Positions 9,577-17,796 are shown, numbered from the stretch's first letter. The stretch: 64,000 bases of DNA from Litoditis marina (GCA_964036275.1 CAXIWQ010000174.1:75001-139000); one strand, 5' to 3'. Notes: generated from the sequence alone by a model not told the origin. Program-made: numbers and translations.

Positions 9577-9611
9577 CGCTTTCAATCTGTCGCGAGTGGC
9601 TGCTTTTGAAA

Positions 9612-9998
9612 ATGCCCTATCTAGCCGTTGATTTACAAAATATTCCGTGGGACTCACTAATTAAAGGTGGCCAGTCTGGAAATGGACAATTTATTGGAAT
9701 GCCGCGTCAGAGAGGTGGGATGCGTGGAAGGGGGATTGGTGGAATTCTCGCAGGTGTACTTAGTATGATTCCAACTTTTTTGAAATCTACTGTAGGACAA
9801 GAAATTGTCAGTACAGGTAAAAATATCGTTAAAGACGTTGTGGCAGGAGAAAAAGTGGGGGCATCTGTGAAGAAAAATGGTCGCCAGGCTGTCCGTAACT
9901 TGACCGGTCTTGGCAAGAGGAAGAGAAAAAATCCTATCGGGGTACTTCACTCGAAACCCCGTTCATCTGGAAAGCGGTCGCTTCTTTTACGTGAATAA
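9612..9998 (+). CDS. pVI-like small basic capsid-associated protein of Polintons
   Basis: The frame starts at ATG 9612 (MPYLAVDLQNIPWDSLIKGG); an internal ATG at 9699 (MPRQRGGMRGRG) is an alternative. The product has an Arg/Gly-rich stretch (RQRGGMRGRGIGG), a hydrophobic/amphipathic segment (ILAGVLSMIPTFLKSTVGQE), a helical NIVKDVVAGEKVGASVKK segment and a basic tail with GKRKRK. This layout matches the short Gly/Arg-rich protein seen upstream of the major capsid gene in many Polintons and compared with adenovirus pVI. Its TAA stop overlaps the major capsid ATG (TAATG), pointing to a single transcription unit. Confidence 0.65.
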   Translation: MPYLAVDLQNIPWDSLIKGGQSGNGQFIGMPRQRGGMRGRGIGGILAGVLSMIPTFLKSTVGQEIVSTGKNIVKDVVAGEKVGASVKKNGRQAVRNLTGLGKRKRKNPIGVLHSKPRSSGKRSLLLRE

Positions 9999-11323
9999 TG
10001 CTCCAATTAATCGATCCCAAGAGTAATCATGCTATTTTACCCGAACTTGACCTTCAAGCCATGCCTGCATCACAGGTTGGAGTTCAAAACTGTAGATGGA
10101 CACGAATAAATTTGAAAAACACTCTGACTCCCGATTCGAACGGTCCATTCGAATTTCAACTTGCAAGTAATTCCAAGTCGTACATCAACTTGAAACGATC
10201 CTGGCTCGTATGGCAATTTCATCTGACAGATGAGAAGAATCAAAAAGTACCGGTAAAGGATGCGACTGGTGCAACCAACCCTATTTTTGGTCCAATTCAG
10301 GGCATAGCTGGAGCCATGGCCAAACAGTATGTTCTTCATATTAATTCTCAAATAGTTGAATCCAGCAGTGTTAATACTGCTTATCGATATTATATGGAAA
10401 ATGAGCTCATGTTTGATGATGAAACTCGAGATACAAATCTCAGTGTGGCGGGATATGCAACAGATGATACTTTCGATGAAGCCTCAAGTGGACATATTTG
10501 GCGTTGTAGTTTGGCCGAGGGTGGAAAAAGTGTTCAGGTTGCATGCAGACTACCACTCGATTTAGCATCTCAGAATAAGTTACTCTTGAATTTTATGGAT
10601 ATCAGACTAACTGTATACACTAATTCTAACGCATTTCTTGTTGATTCTTTCAGTGGTCCAGATAAACCAAAAATTAAAATTGAAGATGCCTTTGTATTGC
10701 TGAATGAGTACGATCTGGCAGATGGGTATATGAACTCTGTTGAGAAACATTTAATGACAAGTAGAATTCAGTACCCTTTAAACTCTGTGCAAATGCGTTC
10801 TGTTTATATAAGTGGGGGTAGAATGGACTCGCCACACTTTGTTGCTTTTTCCACACACTCACCGAAACGTGTTACTATAGGTCTTGTTAGTTCAGACTCG
10901 TTCAATGGTAATTATAAAAACCATCCGTTCGATTTTCAACATTTCAATCTCACAAATCTTACAGTTGAGGTGTCAGGAACTCTATACCCAGGTAGACCAT
11001 GGAATCTTGATTATAAAAATAATATTTATGCCCAAGCGTTTATAACTACTCTAGAATCGCTCGGAATGGCCAGATCTCCCGAGAATAATAGCATTACTAT
11101 GGACAATTTTAAAAATGGATATGCAATTTATTCAATTGAACTAAGTCCCACTATTCATAATCCGGAGCTGTTCGATTTGATCAAGCAAGGCAATGTTACA
11201 ATCAGGCTCGAGTTTGGTGAAGCTGTACCAGCTGGTGGTATCTACGCCGTGATTCTTGGAGAATTTGACTCTATTCTGTCAATTGATTCAGCTCGGAACC
11301 CTCATATTGACTCTATTCTGTAA
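9998..11323 (+). CDS. MCP: Polinton major capsid protein (double jelly-roll)
   Basis: This intact 441-residue ORF starts at ATG 9998, overlapping the stop of the preceding gene. The C-terminal half has features of the Polinton major capsid family: HSPKRVTIGLVSSDSFNGNY, then FNLTNLTVEVSGTLYPGRP, and a final strand region ending GEFDSILSIDSARN. The N-terminal half contains the beta-rich first jelly roll (CRWTRINLKNTL, YINLKRSWLVWQFHL). Family knowledge: this protein forms the icosahedral shell of predicted polintovirus particles. There is no frameshift or stop, in contrast to the polymerase. A partial duplicate of its 3' end lies just downstream (11382-11430). Confidence 0.88.
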   Translation: MLQLIDPKSNHAILPELDLQAMPASQVGVQNCRWTRINLKNTLTPDSNGPFEFQLASNSKSYINLKRSWLVWQFHLTDEKNQKVPVKDATGATNPIFGPIQGIAGAMAKQYVLHINSQIVESSSVNTAYRYYMENELMFDDETRDTNLSVAGYATDDTFDEASSGHIWRCSLAEGGKSVQVACRLPLDLASQNKLLLNFMDIRLTVYTNSNAFLVDSFSGPDKPKIKIEDAFVLLNEYDLADGYMNSVEKHLMTSRIQYPLNSVQMRSVYISGGRMDSPHFVAFSTHSPKRVTIGLVSSDSFNGNYKNHPFDFQHFNLTNLTVEVSGTLYPGRPWNLDYKNNIYAQAFITTLESLGMARSPENNSITMDNFKNGYAIYSIELSPTIHNPELFDLIKQGNVTIRLEFGEAVPAGGIYAVILGEFDSILSIDSARNPHIDSIL

Positions 11324-11329
11324 TGCTCT

Positions 11330-11476
11330 ACAAGGATTAGCGGTGTTTGTAATTACTGTGCAATTGCATCAGATTTCAACTAGTGGTATTCACGCCGTGA
11401 TTCTTGGAGGATTTGACTCTGTTCTGTAACACTCGACACAACAAGGATTAGCGGTGTTTGCTGTAATTACTGTGCA
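11330..11476 (+). repeat. Tandem duplication of the major capsid gene 3' end and flank
   Basis: The bases ACGCCGTGATTCTTGGAG at the 3' end of the capsid gene recur in a copy at 11390-11407, followed by its own GTTCTGTAA stop. Also CAAGGATTAGCGGTGTTTG at 11331 recurs at about 11434, followed both times by TAATTACTGTGCAAT. The duplication therefore includes the last 15 or so codons and the following spacer, with several differences, so it is not fresh. Confidence 0.85.
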
Positions 11477-11738
11477 ATGGCGTCAGATTCCAAACGTTCT
11501 AATGACGTACAAATGAATTGTATGATTAAGGATATTTTTGCACAAATTCTCAAACGGGGGTTACGCTGATATGATGAAGGAGGTGTTGTATCGACCCATC
11601 CCACGACAAACTTTCGAATCATTTGCTCGATCTATTGGAATGATTTTACACGCTGCTCCAACTATTATACACGATGAATATGCGAATGGCGATGGAATTC
11701 GATTCTATGAGGTCCACGTTTCAATACGTAAAAGATAA
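11477..11738 (+). pseudogene. Small Polinton ORF of about 87 residues with one frameshift
   Basis: The ATG at 11477 opens MASDSKRSNDVQMNCMIKD, which stops at about 11568 after a CGGGGG run. The +1 frame is open across this point and runs GYADMMKEVLYRPIPRQTF through FYEVHVSIRKR to the stop at 11736-11738. A single base in the G run would restore one ORF. No domain is recognised. It sits between the two capsid genes, convergent with the minor capsid gene. Confidence 0.5.
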
Positions 11739-11767
11739 TATTTATTAATAAATATATATATACAGTT

Positions 11768-12517
11768 TCACTTTGTTTTCACATGTAAAGTTAGTACAAC
11801 ACTACCAAAACTGAAATCGATTGGATCCCCCTGTTCTGATAGAATTTCAATGGTAATTGAGTCTATTGTTTCACACATTATTGGTAAATATCGTACTGGA
11901 AAAAATGGGTGACGAATCATTTCTCCGAAAGTACCTGTAACGGGGCAGCACTGTAAAAGGCTGGCACGAGTATTTCCAACAATACTAGTTGTAACCACAT
12001 CTGAATAAATGTAAATCAAAGACTGCTGATTGAAAAAGTCGATTCTGTGTAGGGCTTCCGTGGTTCTGTCTATGTAATTTTTATTGAAACCTAAAAAGTA
12101 GGCCAAATCAGGGTTAATCACAACTTGTTTGACATCTGAATTATTAATTATCAGTTTGAATAGCTGAGTATCATTACTGAACACAAATGAAACTCCTGAG
12201 TCCTTATCATATACTTTCTCATCCTCGGATTTCTTCGGGGCTTTCGTATTGAGAACGTGTGCAAGCTGGCTTCCAGACTCATAGTGTCCTCTCGGAATAC
12301 GAACCTGATCCGGATTGTGATCTTTATACTTTATGGTATATGAACCTCCCTTTCCCAAGTTTTGCATTGAGCGTGGAAACGTGATCTCTGTGAGACCAAT
12401 AAGGTGTTTGTCCTTTTTCAAATATAGTGTCTCAGGAAGTCTTGTAACGAATTTAGACGATGTATTCCGTCTATCGGAAGTGACACTGGCAACGAGCGTG
12501 ATATAAGAGTCCTCCAT
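11768..12517 (-). CDS. Polinton minor capsid protein (penton-like single jelly-roll)
   Basis: This intact 249-residue ORF starts at ATG 12517 (MEDSYITLVASVTSDRR). Landmarks are the N-terminal strand region with FVTRLPETLYLKKD and LIGLTEITFPRSM, a central LAYFLGFNKN, and the C-terminal block SLIYIYSDVVTTSIVGNTRA followed by PVRYLPIMCETIDSITIEIL and an FSFG-containing last strand. This arrangement is that of the Polinton minor capsid (PX) protein, which forms vertices of the predicted particle. It is encoded opposite to the major capsid and ATPase genes. Confidence 0.82.
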   Translation of the reverse strand: MEDSYITLVASVTSDRRNTSSKFVTRLPETLYLKKDKHLIGLTEITFPRSMQNLGKGGSYTIKYKDHNPDQVRIPRGHYESGSQLAHVLNTKAPKKSEDEKVYDKDSGVSFVFSNDTQLFKLIINNSDVKQVVINPDLAYFLGFNKNYIDRTTEALHRIDFFNQQSLIYIYSDVVTTSIVGNTRASLLQCCPVTGTFGEMIRHPFFPVRYLPIMCETIDSITIEILSEQGDPIDFSFGSVVLTLHVKTK

Positions 12518-12673
12518 AATAGCGTGGCACTTCTAGGAGTGAAATATTATGAATGAATTATTTTTTACATTTATTCGACCCCGCATTCATTCAAAGCTTT
12601 ATTTTGCGTGAGCACATTTATTCGACTCCCCGCTGGTCGTGTCTGCTCATTACCACCGCTTATCGGCTCAAGA

Positions 12674-13303
12674 ATGGTTTTTCAATTTGAGCTCCCTTGT
12701 CAAATTTGTGTAGTCGGATCTTCATCCTCGGGTAAATCTACACTTGTCAGACACATTATTGAGAATAGATCAAAATATTTCAAAGAACCTATAGATACAG
12801 TGTTCTGGTTCTACGGAATTCATAATGACGGAATTCCAAAAGGAGATAATATATTTGCCTATGAAGGAGTTCCCGATATGGAGATGATAAAGGAGCAGAA
12901 AGGAAAGCGGGCAATTCTAGTTTTGGATGATCTTCAATCTACCATGAATAGTAGTGCACAGAACAAAAAAATGCTCAATGACTTATTCTGTCTTTACGCG
13001 CATCATTTAGGACTAGCATTAATTACCATGTTCCATAATGCTTTCGATGTCAGTAGAACGGCTCGAATAAATGCCAACTATTTGATTCTCCTACGCACCA
13101 ACTCGGACAAACTACAAGTTAAAAACTTGATGATTCAATTATTTGGGGATAAGTGGAAAGCTGCTGTAGAAGCCTACGACGATGCAATGTCTGTACCATA
13201 TAATCACCTTCTGATCAATAATCATATTCACTGTGATCCCAAGCATAGACTTTTGAGCAGTATAACGGATGAGCATCCTACGGTTTATGTACCGAGACTA
13301 TAA
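12674..13303 (+). CDS. ATP: Genome-packaging ATPase, FtsK/HerA superfamily
   Basis: The open frame extends upstream to 12608 but begins there with GTG; the first ATG is 12674 (MVFQFELPCQICVVGSS), giving 209 residues. Walker A is GSSSSGKST at about 12716, Walker B is ILVLDDLQ near 12913, and the downstream HHLGLALITMFHNAF strand fits the sensor region of this superfamily. Family knowledge: the A32-like ATPase pumps the genome into the capsid in Polintons, virophages and many large DNA viruses. The gene is intact. It is divergent from the minor capsid gene with 156 bp between their ATGs. Confidence 0.88.
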   Translation: MVFQFELPCQICVVGSSSSGKSTLVRHIIENRSKYFKEPIDTVFWFYGIHNDGIPKGDNIFAYEGVPDMEMIKEQKGKRAILVLDDLQSTMNSSAQNKKMLNDLFCLYAHHLGLALITMFHNAFDVSRTARINANYLILLRTNSDKLQVKNLMIQLFGDKWKAAVEAYDDAMSVPYNHLLINNHIHCDPKHRLLSSITDEHPTVYVPRL

Positions 13304-13373
13304 AAGGTGTATGTCGTCTTTCGTAAAGCAGACACGCCACTTTGAAAGTGTATTTTGACTTTGATGAAAGTCA

Positions 13374-13712
13374 ATGCGCGACTTTCATTGTATTTTTCAG
13401 TTCATGTCGAGCGGTCGTATTAGAACCCATGCAGCATTTCTATTAAAAGTTTTGAAGAATAAAGGAATTATTGATAAGGCCTCCAATAAGCAGATTGGAT
13501 TACTAGTTGAAATTATCTATAATATACTTAATAATAGTTGTGTACTCATCTCCAATAAAGAAAAGGGTATATTGAGCAGAAAAGTATCTCTTCTGGAGGA
13601 AATTTCCAAAATTCGTGACCCGGAACTGGCCCGTCGCAAATTGTCTGGGGTCAATAAAACTACTTTCAAATCTATTATTCGCCCCGTTCTTGCTCTGAGC
13701 GGCCTCTCATGA
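13374..13712 (+). CDS. Small conserved Polinton protein, basic and helical
   Basis: ATG 13374 gives 112 residues. A second ATG at 13404 (MSSGRIRTHAAFLLKVL) directly follows a TATTTTTCAG string and may be the true start. The sequence is predicted helical: AFLLKVLKNKGIIDKASNKQ, IIYNILNNSCVLISNKEK, then ARRKLSGVNKTTFKSIIRP. It resembles the small protein of about 110 residues often found between ATPase and integrase in Mavericks, for which no function is established. Its stop overlaps the ATG of the next gene (ATGA), suggesting translational or transcriptional coupling. Confidence 0.6.
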   Translation: MRDFHCIFQFMSSGRIRTHAAFLLKVLKNKGIIDKASNKQIGLLVEIIYNILNNSCVLISNKEKGILSRKVSLLEEISKIRDPELARRKLSGVNKTTFKSIIRPVLALSGLS

Positions 13713-14575
13713 AGCTGAACCATAAATTCAAACTAGTACCAATATCTGAGACAGATGAAGCGACTAATATCTCGGATATCAAAACACGGATGGAGAGTGT
13801 GCTCACGTCGAAACACACGTCGGACAACGAGAAGATTTCCCTGTATGCGGATCTTTTGGCGCGTTTGCGCAACTATAATTCTGAACTTGATATTCCGCCT
13901 TCTATTAAAATACACACCCCTGAGCGATCTGATTTAGTACCACAGTTTTCGGGGAAGAAAAAGGACAAGATTGACAAGATTAGTGCAAATGTACGTGCCA
14001 ACAACTCGAATGAAATGGTTATTGACGGGCGTGTTATTCCGAACACTAATATAGAAGAAATTCTGAATTATGCGTTTAAAAAGAGTGACAAACCAATGCC
14101 ATTGGGTTATGAGGAATTTTACACTCGTTCTTCCAATGTGGGTGGATTAACTCCCCCTGAGATACCTAAGCCTAAGAAGAAAAAGGTACCACCTATCCCT
14201 AAATCAGCTGTCAGACCTCCGAGAAAGTCGCTCGCAGTTGCTGCAATCTCACCATCTGTCGCCAGTCCAACTGGCAACAGTCGAACTATCCCCAGTCCAA
14301 CGGTTGCCAGTCCAATAGTTACCAGTCCGGCTGTGGCCTCCCCAGGCACGGCAAAAAGTCGAAGTTCATCTAGAAAAAGAGTACCACCTCAAAAACTAAG
14401 CCCATCACCATCAAAACAGAATGCTCCAGAGCCTAGCGGAAACCGTAAATATGATTCGATGTATATAAGAAATACCCCAAAAGTACGTAAAAGTCGATTC
14501 AGACCTAGTCAGTCGGGAAGTGGTCGACGAAAGAAGCGGTTGAATATTCGATTGTGGAAATGCAGCGACTTTTAG
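13709..14575 (+). CDS. Polinton structural/accessory protein with Ser/Pro-rich low-complexity tail
   Basis: The ATG at 13709 overlaps the preceding stop. The 288-residue product has an N-terminal part (KFKLVPISETDEATNISD, then ISLYADLLARLRNYNSEL) like a widespread Maverick protein located before the integrase. A middle segment around VIPNTNIEEILNYAF follows, then a disordered region with PKPKKKKVPPIPK and about six short SPTVASP/ITSPAVASP repeats (14250-14350), and a basic end. It overlaps the integrase start by 16 bp in another frame. The function is unknown; a DNA- or capsid-associated role would fit the basic tail but is inference. Confidence 0.6.
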   Translation: MKLNHKFKLVPISETDEATNISDIKTRMESVLTSKHTSDNEKISLYADLLARLRNYNSELDIPPSIKIHTPERSDLVPQFSGKKKDKIDKISANVRANNSNEMVIDGRVIPNTNIEEILNYAFKKSDKPMPLGYEEFYTRSSNVGGLTPPEIPKPKKKKVPPIPKSAVRPPRKSLAVAAISPSVASPTGNSRTIPSPTVASPIVTSPAVASPGTAKSRSSSRKRVPPQKLSPSPSKQNAPEPSGNRKYDSMYIRNTPKVRKSRFRPSQSGSGRRKKRLNIRLWKCSDF

Positions 14576-15591
14576 CAGATGCATATCTGGACCCCAAGAA
14601 CCCAGCTAGTTTCTCATCTATGAATAATCTAGTTCGAGCAGTGAAAAATGCCAAGTTGAAGGATGTCAAAGAATATCTCAAAGGGGTTCCCACATATACA
14701 CTACACAAACCCGTGAGACATCGATTTCCACGTAAACGCACGTTAGGATCAGGGCGTTTTTTCACATTGCAGGCTGACCTTTGTGATTACGCCGCCTACA
14801 AGTCACAGAACGACCAAACTACCTTTCTTCTGACCGTTATTGATGTTTACACCCGAATGTTATATGTTAAAACCTTGAAATCTAAATCAGGTGTTGTAGT
14901 TTGTAAAGCTCTCAATGAAATATTTGTTGAGAATGATTTTGTACCAATTTACATTTTCACTGATGAAGGTAAAGAATTTTATAACTCTCATGTACAAACG
15001 ATGTTTAAAGAAAAGAGTATTCGACACTATTCGCCTAATTCTCAGATGAAGTGTGCAATGGTGGAGCGAGTTAACCGTACTCTGAAAGGTCGCTTGGAAA
15101 AATACATGTACCATAATAGTTCTCGTCGATATATTGATGTTTTACCAGATATTGTAAACGGTATCAATCATAGTATTAACCGAAGTATCAAGATGAGACC
15201 AGTCGATGTGACAGCCAATATTCTAGAAGAACGCGGACCGGGGAAACAGTGCAAACTAGGTGTTGGAGAAATGGTTCGTATAACCACTGCCCGAGCCACT
15301 TTCCAGAAGGGCTATGAGAAAGGCTGGAGCGAGGAAGAATTTTATATTTCCAAATGTGTTTCTGGCTCCCCGCCAGCATATCGATTGACAGATGTTAATG
15401 GCGAAGTAATTTCCGGAATTTTTTATGATTACGAATTAACACCTTGTAGTAACCCTGATAAAATTTATAAAGTTGAGAAAATTTTAGATCGCCGAACGCG
15501 AAAAGGTGTGAAAGAGGTTTTGATTCGCTGGTTAGGTTATAACTCTAGTTTTGACTCTTGGGAGAAAGAGAGAGAAGTGATTTTGTTATAA
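14560..15591 (+). CDS. INT: Retroviral-type integrase with C-terminal chromodomain
   Basis: The frame opens at 14554 with GTG; the first ATG is 14560 (MQRLLADAYLDPKN), giving 343 residues. The RNase-H-like core carries the DDE triad: LQADLCDY (14767), FTDEGKEF (14956) and MVERVNRTL (15058), with normal spacing. A beta-barrel-like region follows (GVGEMVRITTARATFQKGYE). The C-terminus is a chromodomain (YKVEKILDRRTRKGV, then VLIRWLGYNSSFDSWE) at about 15460-15585. Family knowledge: Polinton integrases join the element ends to host DNA, making 6-bp target duplications, and chromodomains may bias target choice. The ORF is complete. Confidence 0.93.
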   Translation: MQRLLADAYLDPKNPASFSSMNNLVRAVKNAKLKDVKEYLKGVPTYTLHKPVRHRFPRKRTLGSGRFFTLQADLCDYAAYKSQNDQTTFLLTVIDVYTRMLYVKTLKSKSGVVVCKALNEIFVENDFVPIYIFTDEGKEFYNSHVQTMFKEKSIRHYSPNSQMKCAMVERVNRTLKGRLEKYMYHNSSRRYIDVLPDIVNGINHSINRSIKMRPVDVTANILEERGPGKQCKLGVGEMVRITTARATFQKGYEKGWSEEEFYISKCVSGSPPAYRLTDVNGEVISGIFYDYELTPCSNPDKIYKVEKILDRRTRKGVKEVLIRWLGYNSSFDSWEKEREVILL

Positions 15592-15679
15592 TGTTCATAT
15601 CAAATAAATACATCAATACAATTGTATATACAGTTATCGGTCTGATGGCAATTAAATACAGTAAATACAACAAACATAC

Positions 15680-16084
15680 TTAAATTCCAGCATTCACGAA
15701 TCGAGCCTGGCGATTGCGTCGGGCGCAGCTGGCACACATCTGGAAGGAGTATTTGTCGCCCTCGGAGACGAACGACTTCTTACAGCAGTTATCTAGAACA
15801 AGTACGATGAATGGAGCATTGAACATTATTTGTTTCTCTGAAAGAGGAGTTTTCTCCATCCTTTTCTCAACAAATCTAGGATTTTCAATAACCTCAAAAT
15901 CAGTAGGTGGCTTAGCCATTTGATGAACAGGCATAGCGAATAGACGTTTGGGGGTAGATGAATTGAAGCTAGTAGTGGTGGGAATAGTGGAAGCAGGAGG
16001 CTGCGGGATATTTCCTACGTTTATGTTACGTTTAAGAGGAGTAGAAGGAGCGAAAGTAGTAGCGGCAGCCTGGGGGGTAGACAT
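15680..16084 (-). CDS. Polinton accessory ORF with Cys-rich C-terminus
   Basis: ATG 16084 (MSTPQAAATTFAPSTPLKR) gives 134 residues. The first half is Ser/Thr/Pro-rich and probably disordered. The second half contains VLDNCCKKSF and FQMCASCARRNRQARF, so a small zinc ribbon formed by CC and CASC is possible. It is convergent with the integrase, 88 bp from its stop. An AGGTCACGGTCAT motif lies about 90 bp upstream. I do not recognise the family. Confidence 0.5.
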   Translation of the reverse strand: MSTPQAAATTFAPSTPLKRNINVGNIPQPPASTIPTTTSFNSSTPKRLFAMPVHQMAKPPTDFEVIENPRFVEKRMEKTPLSEKQIMFNAPFIVLVLDNCCKKSFVSEGDKYSFQMCASCARRNRQARFVNAGI

Positions 16085-16172
16085 GTTAACAATGAGTTGT
16101 TTACGCCTGGGAGTTGTTAGAAGGTCAAACTTTGAATAGAATCGGCCTATTCAAAAAGATAATTGGGGTTAG

Positions 16173-16185
16173 AGGTCACGGTCAT
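16173..16185 (+). promoter_or_regulatory. AGGTCACGGTCAT motif, third copy
   Basis: It matches the two copies at 494-535 at 12 of 13 positions in the shared core (AGGTCACGGTAAT versus AGGTCACGGTCAT). As there, it lies upstream of a minus-strand ORF, in the same orientation relative to it. A regulatory role is inference. Confidence 0.25.
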
Positions 16186-16196
16186 TATATCAAATT

Positions 16197-16460
16197 TCAT
16201 AATGGAACACGAGATTGTGAAATAATTTGAAAATAAAGGTCTGACCTGGGGGGTGGAGTTGGGGGCAACTCATCGTCTGACTCCATAGAGTCAGAATCAC
16301 TTTCATCGTCCATTTCTTCAGATTCAAGGTCGGATTCTCCATCTGGTTCATCGTCAGAGTAAACTGTCGGGACCCAATTGGGCTCCTCATCTTCATCTTC
16401 AGAAGCTAGACAGTGAACCTCTACACCATCGATCCAAAGCTGGTAGTGGAAAAAGGCCAT
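16197..16460 (-). CDS. Short highly acidic protein
   Basis: ATG 16460 (MAFFHYQLWIDGVEVHCL) gives 87 residues. After a hydrophobic start the sequence is dominated by D, E and S (ASEDEDEEPNW, SDSDSMESDDELPP) and ends with a PPTPPP motif. An AG-GTCAGA string near 16245 could be a splice donor, so the last 16 residues may not be real. Acidic low-complexity proteins are common among Polinton and viral accessory ORFs; no function can be assigned. Confidence 0.45.
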   Translation of the reverse strand: MAFFHYQLWIDGVEVHCLASEDEDEEPNWVPTVYSDDEPDGESDLESEEMDDESDSDSMESDDELPPTPPPRSDLYFQIISQSRVPL

Positions 16461-16539
16461 TGTTGACGACTGGCCAAAATTGCGCTGTGTTGACCCCGCC
16501 TCTACCTCTCTACCACAACTACCACGCTAATCTGCTAAT

Positions 16540-17016
16540 ATGACTGCGTTACAACAACTTTCTCTCGATTACGCATCTGATGATGATGACATTTCTAGTG
16601 ATTTCATTATTGGGAAAAAATTGATTAGGCTACGCAGAATGCAAACTGAAATCGAAATTGATCGAGTTCAGTTCCGCAATGCTGATGCTTCTGGCTTATC
16701 ACTTAACATTGCCTTAGAAAAGTTTATTGATCGTTTCATTGTTGACTCATTGAACTCTCAAAACTTAAATGTTGATGATACCAAGTTTTGTCTTATCTTT
16801 GAACATCCTGGCTTTCGAGAGGAGAAGGGTTTTTTCCTTCCACATCGAACCTTTAAAACTTTGAATGGCGCGGCTGTAGTCAACCGAATCAGTCAAATGA
16901 TGACGTCAAACAAAGCTCTCTGTATTAATGATCAATTTGCTGTTTCAATTCATATTTATAACACGTCTCGCCCTACCGAATCGATTGCTCTCGAGAAGTC
17001 TCAAATGTCTACCTGA
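16540..17016 (+). CDS. Polinton ORF of the kind found next to PolB, first of a similar pair
   Basis: ATG 16540 (MTALQQLSLDYASDDDD) gives 158 residues. After an acidic leader, the body runs LEKFIDRFIVDSL, KFCLIFEHPGF, FFLPHRTFKTLNG, VVNRISQMMTSN and LCINDQFAVSIHI. This pattern (helix, beta strand with a proline turn, helix, final strand) matches a domain I associate with proteins encoded beside Maverick PolB. It is followed, after 28 bp, by a second ORF with the same layout. No catalytic motif is present and the role is unknown. Confidence 0.5.
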   Translation: MTALQQLSLDYASDDDDISSDFIIGKKLIRLRRMQTEIEIDRVQFRNADASGLSLNIALEKFIDRFIVDSLNSQNLNVDDTKFCLIFEHPGFREEKGFFLPHRTFKTLNGAAVVNRISQMMTSNKALCINDQFAVSIHIYNTSRPTESIALEKSQMST

Positions 17017-17044
17017 TTTTTGCTCATTCAACGTTTCTGCAACC

Positions 17045-17458
17045 ATGCCAGCCGGTTGTTTCTCTTCGGGCTCTGCCAATTTCGCTAGTGAGTTTGTTCG
17101 TCATTTTACCACCGTGAGTGCAAGTGTTACCAAAACTCACACGAGCACTAACTTGATCACACAGTCTTTCGAAAACATTTATTTCAAGAACATCGACGAA
17201 TTGAAAATGACAATGGGATGTAGTATCACTCTCATTATTGATCAGTTTGTACGTCATACTCTGGCTATATTCGATCATACTTCAGAAACACGTGTCTCCA
17301 TTCACTTTCAACACCGTGACCTTCATCCTATTCTGACTCCATTCGAGAAGTACTCCACCTCTACTGTTGAGTTCATCCGGGACTCTTTCGACGCACAGGG
17401 AAGTGATGTTCGTGCCGGCTTACCATTTAACCTAGATATTTACACTTGTACATTTTGA
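17045..17458 (+). CDS. Second ORF of the similar pair near the Polinton right side
   Basis: ATG 17045 (MPAGCFSSGSANFASEF) gives 137 residues. The layout mirrors the preceding ORF: SITLIIDQFVRHTL, then RVSIHFQHRDLHPILTP, then STVEFIRDSFDAQGSD and a last strand LPFNLDIYTCTF. The two proteins look like diverged paralogues with conserved spacing rather than high identity. The open frame extends upstream to 16928 over the previous gene, but the ATG at 17045 is the natural start. No enzyme motif is seen. Confidence 0.5.
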   Translation: MPAGCFSSGSANFASEFVRHFTTVSASVTKTHTSTNLITQSFENIYFKNIDELKMTMGCSITLIIDQFVRHTLAIFDHTSETRVSIHFQHRDLHPILTPFEKYSTSTVEFIRDSFDAQGSDVRAGLPFNLDIYTCTF

Positions 17459-17463
17459 ATGAA

Positions 17464-17796
17464 TCATGATTTGAGCAATTGTTCTGTTGTCGGTATTTTA
17501 AAACAGTTAAATTTCCTCATACAGGAAAGAGTTGTATTACCCTGGTTTAGAAAAGGTTTTCGACATTTGAGTCTCTCACTTGGAGTGCAATTCAATCGAT
17601 ATGCAAATTGTGGTTGTCCTCGTATATCCGTCTCGTTATAGGCTGTCGATGCATTTTCGAAAGGTTGGGCTATTTTCGAATATGTATTCGAAAATCCAAA
17701 GACTTTCGTATATTTCATTAGTAGCAAAATGGTACCCAGAACAGATAGTGAAATTATGAGAGAAACTCTCTTCCCATGGCGCACAGTAGGCGACAT
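17464..17796 (-). CDS. Possible type II membrane glycoprotein ORF (uncertain)
   Basis: ATG 17796 gives 110 residues: a short basic N-terminus (MSPTVRHGKR), one hydrophobic segment (VSLIISLSVLGTILLLM), and then a Cys-containing part with three N-glycosylation sequons (NAS, NET, NTT). This is the topology of a type II membrane protein. The plus strand is also open across the same bases (17459-17638 from an ATG, then 17641-17836 after a stop), so only one of these can be real. No homologue is recognised. It may mark the edge of the Polinton. Confidence 0.3.
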   Translation of the reverse strand: MSPTVRHGKRVSLIISLSVLGTILLLMKYTKVFGFSNTYSKIAQPFENASTAYNETDIRGQPQFAYRLNCTPSERLKCRKPFLNQGNTTLSCMRKFNCFKIPTTEQLLKS

